NCBI GenBank assembly: GCA_026988035.1
Contig: JALSLY010000052.1
Span: 1-49,022 of the forward strand
Source of the DNA: Thermotogae bacterium
GTDB taxonomy: Bacteria > Thermotogota > Thermotogae > Mesoaciditogales > Mesoaciditogaceae
Length of the DNA stretch: 49,022 nucleotides
Direction: 5' to 3'
Positions 39,270-47,313 of this stretch are shown here, in pieces. The notes under the pieces were generated by a model. The model saw only the letters and a list, made by a program, of their open reading frames with translations, was not told the DNA's origin and ran no database searches. The first letter of the stretch is position 1; each line of letters opens with the position of its first letter. Made by a program: the position numbers and the translations under genes.

Positions 39270-41930
39270 TTATTTACCTTGCTTTAATTGGATCGTTGAT
39301 TGAGCTGCTGCAAGCCTTGCAATAGGTACTCTGTACGGTGAGCAGCTTACGTAATCCAAGCCTATCTCATCAACCGTTCTAATAGAATCTGGATCTCCTC
39401 CGTGTTCTCCGCATATTCCAAGCTCAAGATGTGGGTTTGTAGATCTACCCTTTTCTTTGGCCGTTCTTACAAGTGAACCTACTCCTTCTTTGTCAAGTGT
39501 TTTGAATGGATCTACACTCAGGATACCCTTTTCAAGGTAATCATTGAGGAATTTACCACTGTCGTCTCTGCTGAACCCAAACGTCATTTGTGTGAGATCG
39601 TTGGTGCCAAAAGAGAAGAAATCAGCCTCTGTGGCAATTTGATCGGCTGTCACGGCTGCTCTTGGTACTTCTATCATGGTTCCAACGAGATACTTTATAT
39701 CTACTCCACTTTTTTTGATGAGCTCATCAGCAGTTTTCGTAATTATGTTTTTCACATACTTAAGCTCACTGACAAGACCAACAAGAGGGACCATGATCTC
39801 CACTATAACTTCAACATTCTCCTCTTTTTTTAGCTCTATTGCTGCAAGTATAATAGCTTTTGTTTGCATAACGGCAATCTCTGGATAGGTAATTGTCAAA
39901 CGACAACCCCTGTGACCAAGCATTGGGTTGAATTCATGAAGGGAGCTAACTATTTCTTGAACCCTTTCAAAGGAAATGCCAAGGTCTTTCGCAAGTTGCC
40001 TCTGAGCTTCTTCCTCTTGTGGCAAAAATTCATGAAGAGGAGGATCTATAAGCCTTATTGTGACCGGAAGATCTTTCATCTCTCTGAATATGCTTTTGAA
40101 ATCCTCTTTCTGCATTGGAAGGAGTTTTGCAAGGGCTTTTTCTCTCTGCTCAGTTGTCTCAGATGCGATCATTTCTCGAACAGCTGGGATTCTATCGTTA
40201 TCAAAGAACATATGTTCTGTACGGCAAAGGCCTATACCCTCGGCTCCAAACTTTCTCGCAGTTCTTGCATCATGTGGTGTATCAGCGTTAGTGCGGATTC
40301 CGAGCTTACGTATTTCATCAGCCCAATTAAGTAACGTGGCAAGGTCTCCTTCAATTCCTTCTGGCTTAATTGCTTTTATGTTTCCAAGGAAAACTTCTCC
40401 AGTAGAACCATCAATGGAAAGCCAATCTCCTTCTTTAACTATTAAATCTCCAACTTTAAATTGTCCCTTTTCTTCATCAACGTCTATCGCTTCGCAACCA
40501 ACTACAGCGCATTTTCCCATGCCACGTGCGACAACTGCTGCGTGTGATGTTCTTCCACCACGTGCAGTGAGAATTCCCTGAGCAGCCACCATTCCGGCCA
40601 GATCTTCTGGTGAAGTTTCAGGTCTGACAAGAACTATTGGCTCATCTTTACCACGTTCTTCTGCAATTTTTGCTGAAAAAACAACTTTACCAGTTGCAGC
40701 TCCAGGGGAGGCTGGTAGACCTTTTGCTATGAGTCTATTTTCTTCTATTGCATGCTTTTTTTCTTCCAGAATAAACATTGGGTGAAGAAGTTGATCTACA
40801 TGATCTGGTGTAACCCTCATAACGGCTTCTTCTTTGGTAATGAGACCTTCGTTAACCATATCAACTGCCACCTTAACTGCGGCTCTGGCTGTTCTTTTAG
40901 CTGATCTCGTTTGAAGCATGTAAAGTTTCCCGTTTTCAACGGTGAACTCTACATCTTGCATATCCCTGTAATGCTTCTCAAGGACGTCGAATATGTTGAA
41001 AAGCTCATTGTAAGCTTCCTCAGAGACTTTCTTTAGTCCTTCTAAGCTTTCTGGCGTTCTTATACCAGCAACAACGTCCTCGCCCTGTGCATTTCTTAGG
41101 AATTCACCGTAACGGCGTTTTTCACCGGTAGATGGATCACGAGTAAAGCCTACGCCGGTTCCGCTGCTGTCTCCCATGTTGCCAAAAACCATGGAAACCA
41201 CACTTACTGCGGTGCCAAGAAGAGAACCTTCTGGAATTTTGTTAAGTCTTCTGTAATCGACGGCTCTTTTGTTCATCCATGAACCAAAAACAGCATCTAT
41301 TGCTATCCAAAGCTGTTTCATAGGATCTTGTGGAAATTCCTTGCCTTCTCTCTTGTAAAGCGCTTTGTAACGCTCAACAAGTTCTTTTAAATCGTCAACA
41401 TCCATTTCCGTGTCAAGTTTAATCCCACGTTTTTCCTTAATCGCTTCGATCTCTTTTTCAAACTTTGCGTGCTCTATTCCAAGTGCAACGTCTCCAAACA
41501 TTTGAATGAATCTTCTATAGGCATCGTAGGCGAATCTTTCATTTCCAGTTAACTTAGCGAGTCCACTAACAGTTTCGTCGGTAAGTCCAAGATTAAGTAT
41601 GGTATCCATCATTCCTGGCATCGAAACAGCAGCACCAGATCTAACAGAAACAAGAAGTGGATTGCTGGGATCCCCAAATTTTTTCCCAGAAACCTCTTCA
41701 AGTTCCTTAAGATTCTTTTCGACTTCTTCTTTAAGACCTTCAGGATATGTGTTTGAGTGTTTGTAATAATAGTCACAGACCTCAGCGCTTATTGTAAATC
41801 CCGGTGGGACAGGAATCCCAAGACTGGTCATTTCGGCCAAGTTAGCTCCCTTTCCACCAAGGATATGCTTCATTTTAGCGCTACCTTCTGCTTTTCCTTT
41901 TGCGAAGAAATACACGTACTTTTTCGACAT
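39270..41930 (-). CDS. ppdK: Pyruvate phosphate dikinase
   Basis: This 886-residue enzyme interconverts pyruvate, ATP and phosphate with PEP, AMP and PPi, letting glycolysis use or save pyrophosphate. The N-terminal ATP-grasp domain holds KGANLAEMTSLGIPVPPGF and SVRSGAAVSMPGMMDT. The swivelling domain carries the phospho-His in GGRTSHAAVVARGMGK. The C-terminal PEP-binding barrel has GIGLCRTEHMF, MLGHRGCRLT, GTMIEVPRAA and SFGTNDLTQMTFG, with Cys-gated ELGICGEHGGDP. The length is typical. The ATG follows GGGAGGTG, 62 bp after rplT. Confidence 0.97.
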   Translation of the reverse strand: MSKKYVYFFAKGKAEGSAKMKHILGGKGANLAEMTSLGIPVPPGFTISAEVCDYYYKHSNTYPEGLKEEVEKNLKELEEVSGKKFGDPSNPLLVSVRSGAAVSMPGMMDTILNLGLTDETVSGLAKLTGNERFAYDAYRRFIQMFGDVALGIEHAKFEKEIEAIKEKRGIKLDTEMDVDDLKELVERYKALYKREGKEFPQDPMKQLWIAIDAVFGSWMNKRAVDYRRLNKIPEGSLLGTAVSVVSMVFGNMGDSSGTGVGFTRDPSTGEKRRYGEFLRNAQGEDVVAGIRTPESLEGLKKVSEEAYNELFNIFDVLEKHYRDMQDVEFTVENGKLYMLQTRSAKRTARAAVKVAVDMVNEGLITKEEAVMRVTPDHVDQLLHPMFILEEKKHAIEENRLIAKGLPASPGAATGKVVFSAKIAEERGKDEPIVLVRPETSPEDLAGMVAAQGILTARGGRTSHAAVVARGMGKCAVVGCEAIDVDEEKGQFKVGDLIVKEGDWLSIDGSTGEVFLGNIKAIKPEGIEGDLATLLNWADEIRKLGIRTNADTPHDARTARKFGAEGIGLCRTEHMFFDNDRIPAVREMIASETTEQREKALAKLLPMQKEDFKSIFREMKDLPVTIRLIDPPLHEFLPQEEEAQRQLAKDLGISFERVQEIVSSLHEFNPMLGHRGCRLTITYPEIAVMQTKAIILAAIELKKEENVEVIVEIMVPLVGLVSELKYVKNIITKTADELIKKSGVDIKYLVGTMIEVPRAAVTADQIATEADFFSFGTNDLTQMTFGFSRDDSGKFLNDYLEKGILSVDPFKTLDKEGVGSLVRTAKEKGRSTNPHLELGICGEHGGDPDSIRTVDEIGLDYVSCSPYRVPIARLAAAQSTIQLKQGK

Positions 41931-41992
41931 TTTTTACACCTCCCGATTCAGAACACCTTTATATAGGCAAACTGTTTCACACTTTTTGGTAT

Positions 41993-42355
41993 TTATTGTT
42001 GAGTAGATAGTTGCTTTTTGGCAAGCTCAACGTACGAATTAAACATATTCTGATCTGAAACAGCAAGATCTGCAAGCATTTTTCTATTGATCTTAATACC
42101 AGCAAGATCCAAGCCGTGGATAAGTTCACTGTACTTGAGGCCAGCATTTCTTGCTGCAATGTTTATTCTTGTTATCCACAATGCTCTTAAGTCTCTTTTC
42201 TTTACTTTTCTTCCTGCATAAGCATAAACCCCAGAACGTGTTACTGATTCTTTTGCGAGTCTGTAGCGCGTGCCTCGAGCCCCACGATAACCTTTCGCCG
42301 CTTTAAGAATTTTGTTGTGTTTTTTTCTCTTTATAGTGCCTCTTTTTATTCTCAT
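41993..42355 (-). CDS. rplT: 50S ribosomal protein L20
   Basis: This 120-residue 23S-binding assembly protein has the basic N-terminal extension MRIKRGTIKRKKHNKILK, AKGYRGARGTRYRLAKE, and RALWITRINIAARNAGLKYS. In several bacteria L20 also represses its own infC-rpmI-rplT transcript. It is the third gene of that operon, 23 bp after rpmI. Confidence 0.97.
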   Translation of the reverse strand: MRIKRGTIKRKKHNKILKAAKGYRGARGTRYRLAKESVTRSGVYAYAGRKVKKRDLRALWITRINIAARNAGLKYSELIHGLDLAGIKINRKMLADLAVSDQNMFNSYVELAKKQLSTQQ

Positions 42356-42378
42356 GCTTGATCACATCCTTTACCAAG

Positions 42379-42576
42379 TTAAATTCCGAGAGCTCTTCTG
42401 ATCCTCTTTTTGTCTGCAGATGATACTTCTGATCCGATATCCAACCTTCTTTTTCTAGAAGAACTTTTATGATAGTTTTTGTGGCTTCTATTAGCCGATT
42501 CATGTAGCAATTTCCCGTTTTTCGTGATTCGAAATCGTTTTGCCACACTTTTGTTGGTTTTCATTTTTAGCTTCAC
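42379..42576 (-). CDS. rpmI: 50S ribosomal protein L35
   Basis: This 65-residue basic protein has the typical KMKTNKSVAKRFRITKNGK, SHKNYHKSSSRKRRL and the C-terminal RIRRALGI. Its ATG overlaps the infC stop by four bases. The operon order infC-rpmI-rplT is universal in bacteria. Confidence 0.96.
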   Translation of the reverse strand: MKLKMKTNKSVAKRFRITKNGKLLHESANRSHKNYHKSSSRKRRLDIGSEVSSADKKRIRRALGI

Positions 42577-43112
42577 TTTTTATCATCCTCCTTGACAGAA
42601 ACCTTTTTTGGTTTGAGTCCCATTCTCATGTCTCTGCCTTCAAGAATTGGCGGGGATTCAACTTCTGCTATGTCCGATAGATCATTTGCAATCCGATCAA
42701 GAATCTCTCTTCCCTTGTCGGTAAAAGCCATTTCTCGACCTCGAAACATGATCGTAATTCTTACCTTATTGCCACCTTTCAAAAATCTTTTGACATGAGA
42801 TAGTTTAGTCTGGTAATCGTGCTCGTCTATCTTCGGACGAAATTTCATCTGTTTTAGAACATTGGAACTCAACTTGACCTTTTTCTGTTTCTTGTTCTGT
42901 TCATACATGTAACGACCAAAATCCATTATTTTGCAGACTGGCGGTTTCGCCCCCGGGGAGACCACCACAAGATCGAGCCCATATCCCTTTGCCCTTTCAA
43001 GAGCCTCTTTAGTGGATACAACCCCTATCTGTGCTCCATTGGGGCCTATTAAACGAACTGTGGAATAATGAATTTCTTCATTCTTCATTGGCCCTGTTTT
43101 TCTGATCTTCAT
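42573..43112 (-). CDS. infC: Translation initiation factor IF-3
   Basis: This 179-residue factor binds the 30S subunit and checks initiator tRNA and start codon. The N-domain shows VRLIGPNGAQIGVVSTKEAL and AKPPVCKIMDFGRYMYEQNK; the C-domain has KMKFRPKIDEHDYQTKL, HVKRFLKGGNKVRITIMFRG and GREMAF. It has ordinary ATG usage (ATG 43112, with a GTG just before), not the rare AUU start seen in enterobacteria. A leader attenuator precedes it, and tRNA-Lys lies upstream on the same strand. Confidence 0.96.
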   Translation of the reverse strand: MKIRKTGPMKNEEIHYSTVRLIGPNGAQIGVVSTKEALERAKGYGLDLVVVSPGAKPPVCKIMDFGRYMYEQNKKQKKVKLSSNVLKQMKFRPKIDEHDYQTKLSHVKRFLKGGNKVRITIMFRGREMAFTDKGREILDRIANDLSDIAEVESPPILEGRDMRMGLKPKKVSVKEDDKK

Positions 43113-43126
43113 CACATCCTTTTATA

Positions 43127-43152
43127 TAAAAAATCGGATGGCACAGCCACCC
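43127..43152 (-). terminator. Attenuator-type terminator in the infC leader
   Basis: On the minus strand, GGGTGGC and GCCATCC (43152-43146 with 43142-43136) pair with one G-U around a TGT loop, followed by GATTTTTT. It ends 15 bp before the infC start codon, so full termination would silence infC-rpmI-rplT. Confidence 0.7.
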
Positions 43153-43230
43153 GTTGCATTCGTCGTAAATACATTGTTGATTTCCCACAAATGACCTCTT
43201 CCCCGAAGGTGGAGGTGAGAAGCGGTGGCT
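43145..43230 (-). promoter_or_regulatory. Candidate antiterminator pairing in the infC leader
   Basis: On the minus strand AGCCACC (43230-43224) is the exact complement of GGTGGCT (43151-43145), the 5' arm and loop edge of the terminator. The upstream copy can instead close a local hairpin AAGC-CACC-GCTT. The two states are mutually exclusive, as in the L20-controlled leader of Bacillus. Confidence 0.5.
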
Positions 43231-43241
43231 TCTACTTTTAC

Positions 43242-43317
43242 TGGTGGGCCATGCAGGGTTCGAACCTGCGGCCTACTGATTAAGAGTCAGTTGCTCTTCC
43301 AGCTGAGCTAATGGCCC
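43242..43317 (-). tRNA. tRNA-Lys (CUU anticodon)
   Basis: This 76-nt cloverleaf includes an encoded CCA. Acceptor arms GGGCCAT/ATGGCCC pair; the anticodon stem ACTGA/TCAGT encloses the loop CTCTTAA, giving anticodon CTT; the T-arm is GCAGGTTCGAACCTGC. The D-arm TAGCTCAGCTGGAAGAGCA is standard. Confidence 0.95.
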
Positions 43318-43337
43318 ATCTGATTTTGACATTTAGT

Positions 43338-43366
43338 ATTTTACACCCAAACAAGTGGTATGTCAA
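43338..43366 (-). promoter_or_regulatory. Promoter of tRNA-Lys (and probably infC operon)
   Basis: On the minus strand TTGACA (43366-43361), 17-bp spacer and TAAAAT (43343-43338), with transcription expected to start about 14 bases before the tRNA. No terminator separates the tRNA from the infC leader. Confidence 0.8.
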
Positions 43367-43441
43367 GAATTCGAATTGCATAAATCCTACATAAATTCTA
43401 AGTGCGGGTCTTACCATGAGGTATTACAAAATTATGTTAGG

Positions 43442-43476
43442 AAAAAGCTCCTGTTCAAACGCCAGGAGCTTTTTCT
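43442..43476 (-). terminator. Terminator of the binding-protein gene
   Basis: AAAAAGCTCCTG and CAGGAGCTTTTT flank a loop of about nine bases. It can act in both directions and lies about 20 bp after the stop at 43498. Confidence 0.85.
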
Positions 43477-43497
43477 ACAAGGCTTTTACTTATTTTC

Positions 43498-45363
43498 TTA
43501 TTCTTTATACAATTTATAGAACAACAATTCTTTGTTAAACATGGGATTGTAATTATCCGGATAAAGTCCTTTTAGCCAGCTTCTGTAAACAATTTGCCGT
43601 GAAGGTTGAATCAGCCACAGCATTGTGGCATACTTATAAGCTTTTAAATTGAGCTCCTTGTAAATTTCTTGGCGTTTAGTCGGTTCTACAACTTTCATTG
43701 ACTCGTTGATTAATGGGTCAAACTCCTTTTTAGCAAGTTCTATAAAGTTCTTTCCAAGAGAAGCACCATAAGGTCCTGTAGAAGCAAGATATGCATACGC
43801 AAAATCGTAAGGCCCCGCGTAATCGGCAAACCAATCAAGGGCAAATATTGGCATGCTGCCACTCACTTGATCGTCAAGCAGAGAGGCCCAAAGCAATCCA
43901 ACGGGTACCACTCTAAATTTTGGATTTACTTTTCTTGCATAACTACTTAGCATTTGACAAGCCATTTGCATTGTTTGATCTGATACATTATAAGCAATTC
44001 CTACTTTGAAACCCTTTTTCCAAAGTTCTCCGTTGTAGGCTTTCTTAAAGTATTCCGCGGCCTTTTGAAGATCGAATTTGTACATGGGAGTATTTTCGCT
44101 GTATCCCAAAATTCCTTTCGGGATAGGACTATTTGGTTGTATTCCTTGTCCATACCATACATCCTTTATGTAGGTCTTGTAAGGGAACAAATATTCAAAT
44201 GCTTTTCTGACATTTATATTCGAGAAGAAATCTGGAGGAACACCATTTCCATCTAATTTCCCAGAGTATAGAAACTTACTATGTGGTTGAGTATTGAAAT
44301 TGAAGAAGAAATTATAAATTCCTAAAACCGGGATACCTTTGGAAACATTTACACCTTTAACGTTAAGTACTTGTTTCAGGAAAGAAGGTGGAACTGTAAT
44401 AACATCCGCATTTCCACGTATTAAATCTAACTTTCTAGTTGTGAATTCTTTAATCTTTTTTATGATCGCATACTTGATCTTTGCAGGACCCGCCCAGTAT
44501 TTGTCAAATCTCTCCATTATGACCTCTCTACCTGCGATCCATTTTGTCAACATAAAAGGCCCTGTTCCATTAGCAATGGAATAAAGTGGATCCTTTTCAC
44601 GAATTGGATTGTGATAAACCCACCATGTATCAGCTGTGCCAGGCCAAGCTCCAGCAGATATTGCCCACTTTTGATCAATGATTGAAGACCAAAAAGCACC
44701 ATGACTGATTATTGAAAGAAAGGGAGGATAAGCATGAGGAAGATGTATTATTACTTCATTCCCTTTGATTTCGAAGTCTTTTGCAAGAAGATCAAAAGCA
44801 TCAACAAGTGCCTTTTTATATTGCGCATTCTTGGGCTTTTTTGTACCTTTAACAAATAAATCACTCCACGAACTAACACCTGCAAGTTTTACAGCCCATT
44901 GCGTTAAAGAATCAACATACACTCCATTGATCATCGGAAGAAGAGGCTCACATAACATCCAAGAAGGTCCACCATCTCTGTCAAATATAACAATTCTCTC
45001 AAGAGAGTATACAACATCTTTAGGTGTTAGCAAGTCACCATTATGAAAATAAACCCCTTTTCTTATGTGAAAAATGTAAGTTTTCCCATTGTCCAAGATC
45101 GTTCCATCCGCTTTAGACGGAACATTTGTTGAAAGCATTGGAAGGAATTTACTGACAGATGTGCCATCATATTGAATTAAGCTGTCGTAGATGTTGTTTA
45201 AAACTTCCCCTGAACCAGTGTCATAAGCCCATGCTGGATCCATAGTGGAAACTGGTCTTTCATTTTCTTCGATCACGGTATTCGGATTAGTCACACTTGC
45301 CAACATTGGAAATGCCAGCAGTGCCACAACCGCAATCGTTAAGAAAAATACTTTAAGCTTCAT
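43498..45363 (-). CDS. Extracellular solute-binding protein, oligopeptide/dipeptide ABC family (SBP family 5)
   Basis: This 621-residue secreted protein has a signal peptide (MKLKVFFLTIAVVALLAFPMLASV). It has the family 5 features: TMDPAWAYDTGSGEVLNNIYDSL near the N-terminus, FHIRKGVYFHNGDLLTPKDVVYSLERI, and the NVRKAFEYLFPYKTYIKDV region. It captures peptides, or sugars in Thermotogota, for an ABC importer. No permease or ATPase genes are adjacent, so it is an orphan. Start ATG 45363 follows AGGAGGTGG; the longer frame is rejected. It is preceded by a strong promoter. Confidence 0.92.
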   Translation of the reverse strand: MKLKVFFLTIAVVALLAFPMLASVTNPNTVIEENERPVSTMDPAWAYDTGSGEVLNNIYDSLIQYDGTSVSKFLPMLSTNVPSKADGTILDNGKTYIFHIRKGVYFHNGDLLTPKDVVYSLERIVIFDRDGGPSWMLCEPLLPMINGVYVDSLTQWAVKLAGVSSWSDLFVKGTKKPKNAQYKKALVDAFDLLAKDFEIKGNEVIIHLPHAYPPFLSIISHGAFWSSIIDQKWAISAGAWPGTADTWWVYHNPIREKDPLYSIANGTGPFMLTKWIAGREVIMERFDKYWAGPAKIKYAIIKKIKEFTTRKLDLIRGNADVITVPPSFLKQVLNVKGVNVSKGIPVLGIYNFFFNFNTQPHSKFLYSGKLDGNGVPPDFFSNINVRKAFEYLFPYKTYIKDVWYGQGIQPNSPIPKGILGYSENTPMYKFDLQKAAEYFKKAYNGELWKKGFKVGIAYNVSDQTMQMACQMLSSYARKVNPKFRVVPVGLLWASLLDDQVSGSMPIFALDWFADYAGPYDFAYAYLASTGPYGASLGKNFIELAKKEFDPLINESMKVVEPTKRQEIYKELNLKAYKYATMLWLIQPSRQIVYRSWLKGLYPDNYNPMFNKELLFYKLYKE

Positions 45364-45511
45364 AAAACCACCTCCTGAATTTTTGGGATTACCGTTCTCC
45401 AAAATATGTAAAAAACCTATAAAAAAATAATTTTGCTCTTTTCGGTATCAATTTGAAAACTCTATAGTTACTATTTGCTCCTATATTTACACTTTGTTCT
45501 ACTTTGGAGAA

Positions 45512-45540
45512 ATTTTACATCAACCAGAAAGTTATGTCAA
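45512..45540 (-). promoter_or_regulatory. Promoter of the solute-binding protein gene
   Basis: On the minus strand TTGACA (45540-45535), 17-bp spacer and TAAAAT (45517-45512), leaving a leader of about 140 nt. Confidence 0.75.
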
Positions 45541-45589
45541 GAATTGTGATATTTCAAAACAAAATCTACATAAAAGTGTTAAACAACTT

Positions 45590-46022
45590 TTTCGGCATTC
45601 ATTCTAAGCAACTGCCGCGTTGATCAAGAAAGCGAGAAAAACACTGCACACAGTGCAATCTCGCTCCCTGTCCATTCGTTTCTTGCACGACTCGTTCATA
45701 TGAGCTGACAAAACTTCAAAAGACTTAAAGCCTTTGACTCTATTACTTTTAGAAGCTTATAAAGGTAATTGATGGCGTTGACAAGAGCAAAAATGCGAGC
45801 ATTTGATTCTAATCATCGTAGTAGTTTTCACGACAACTTAACTATGGTTAGATTTGCAACCATGCCTGTAGAGATAAGATTTTAGGGGAGAAATTTACTT
45901 TACATAGATCGCGGATAAATTTCCTGGTGGCGTTTACTATGGCATCACACTTTGTGCGGTGACTTCTTTTATAAATCCACACAATCTTTCAGTTGTATCA
46001 CACGAACTTGGAGATAGCCTTT
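45590..46022. other. Intergenic region with partial repeat, otherwise unassigned
   Basis: The first 130 bp carry hairpin P5 and fragments of the intergenic repeat. The rest (45720-46022) has no frame of credible length; a minus-strand fragment reading CDAIVNAT near 45940 recalls a macro domain but cannot be extended. It may be decayed coding DNA. Confidence 0.4.
45632..45664 (-). repeat. 33-nt bulged hairpin, copy P5 (covarying outer arm)
   Basis: Outer arms are GCGAG/CTCGC, a second compensatory variant. The inner stem ATTGCAC/GTGCAGT has one G-U wobble on the minus strand (an A-C mismatch on the plus strand). The 6-nt bulge is kept. Confidence 0.8.
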
Positions 46023-47105
46023 TTACAGATCCTTTATCAGTTCGTCTACAGCACCAAGTTTCATAGCCATTAGTTGCTTTTTTATCTCAACATATCCTCG
46101 TTCAAAAATACTTGCTTTAACCCCATTATCAAGCTCCATTTTACATTCAATCATGCTTCCTATGAGATCAGCCGCACGCGTAATTTTGCCCTCTACTCCA
46201 CCGTCAAATGGTTTCAACATTAAAGGAGCACAATGCTCAGCTATCATTTTGGGCAAAAGTGGTAATAGAACTTCATGAACCATTTTTGATTCCACACTTT
46301 CTATCACATTCTCAAAGCCTTCAACGCGCCTCTTGGTTGGGGATATTATATCGCCAGTAAGAGCTTCTGGAACATCATGAAAAAGTGCACGTTCCATAAT
46401 GTTAAGTACATCGCTCCTCCCATCTTTGAGAGCTAATAAATAAGCCACAAATACCACAAAAAGAGTATGACCTGCGACTGTAGTTTGTACTGTTCGCGCA
46501 TGTTGATTCCAACGAATTGCGTGCAAAAGCGAACGTACACGTGTAAGATATTCTCTCATATTTAAATCACTCAGCAAAACTTTTAATGAATAAAGTTTCA
46601 CGTTCTTCAGTTTTCCTTCAATGTTATCTCGGATATCAGAGAAATATTCCCAGAACAATCTACTGTTAATCTCAGCCTCAACGTACGCGGCGTAAAGATC
46701 GGCAGCTTCGAGGATTTTTCCTTCTATGGAATCGTCTCTGGAATTGATCATGGCATCCCGAAATGTCTTGCTCCATTCTTGAGGTACGTTCTTTAGAACT
46801 TCATTAACGGAACTCATATAAACTTCTTGCCATAAATTTGGGGCAAGCATCTTTATAGCTCTCTTCGTTTCAAGAGATATATCTGAAAGTATGCACTTTG
46901 GCATATCTTTAAGAGCACCTCTTACAAGTAGCTTTTGGAAATCTACAGCCTTTCCGTCAAGAGATTCTATCATTGCCAAAAGATATGCGATGTGTAAAAC
47001 AAATCCACTATTGGATGCCTCGCTACTATATTCAACGGTTGGCTTGTTATTCCAACGTCGCATGGAGAACATCCTCGTCATAAGATAGATGAGTTCGGAA
47101 ATCAC
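46023..47105 (-). CDS. Tandem HD-domain protein, N-terminal copy degenerate (YfbR/HDDC2-like)
   Basis: This 360-residue protein is two homologous HD units. The C-terminal unit (about 195-355) keeps the metal ligands: H213 in AGHTLFV, H243-D244 in LFHDVPEALTGDI and D312 in AADLIGS, as in 5'-deoxynucleotidase YfbR. The N-terminal unit (about 12-140) aligns with it (RRWNNKPTVEY, AYLLA, DMPKCILSDIS, AADLYAAY), but the ligands are replaced: N32 for the first His, K66 for the HD His, K70 for the Glu. The protein probably hydrolyses nucleotides, with the dead half as scaffold or sensor. It stands alone. Confidence 0.82.
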   Translation of the reverse strand: MISELIYLMTRMFSMRRWNNKPTVEYSSEASNSGFVLHIAYLLAMIESLDGKAVDFQKLLVRGALKDMPKCILSDISLETKRAIKMLAPNLWQEVYMSSVNEVLKNVPQEWSKTFRDAMINSRDDSIEGKILEAADLYAAYVEAEINSRLFWEYFSDIRDNIEGKLKNVKLYSLKVLLSDLNMREYLTRVRSLLHAIRWNQHARTVQTTVAGHTLFVVFVAYLLALKDGRSDVLNIMERALFHDVPEALTGDIISPTKRRVEGFENVIESVESKMVHEVLLPLLPKMIAEHCAPLMLKPFDGGVEGKITRAADLIGSMIECKMELDNGVKASIFERGYVEIKKQLMAMKLGAVDELIKDL

Positions 47106-47313
47106 ATTATCTCCTCCAATTTAAAAAGACGTATACAAGATAGGACAACTCTTTCCCCATATTATAAACCTTTGTTAGAACAAATCAGAGCACCCACGTT
47201 GTGCGTGCAAGTAACAAAGTTCATTGAAAACAGCATAGGTATTGAAGAATCTACAACACCTCATGCAAAACTGATTTGAACAAAAAATAAATTACACCCA
47301 TCTGTTGTTGAAA
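47106..47313. other. Intergenic region before the insertion sequence
   Basis: This roughly 200-bp gap holds no gene or clear regulatory site. A short GCAC/GTGC inverted pair near 47190 is too weak to call. Confidence 0.4.

Noticed and set aside
45930-46010. Macro-domain remnant (minus-strand CDAIVNAT)
   Set aside because: Only one short motif fits, and the following residues do not match the GGGGVD loop or any later macro segment.
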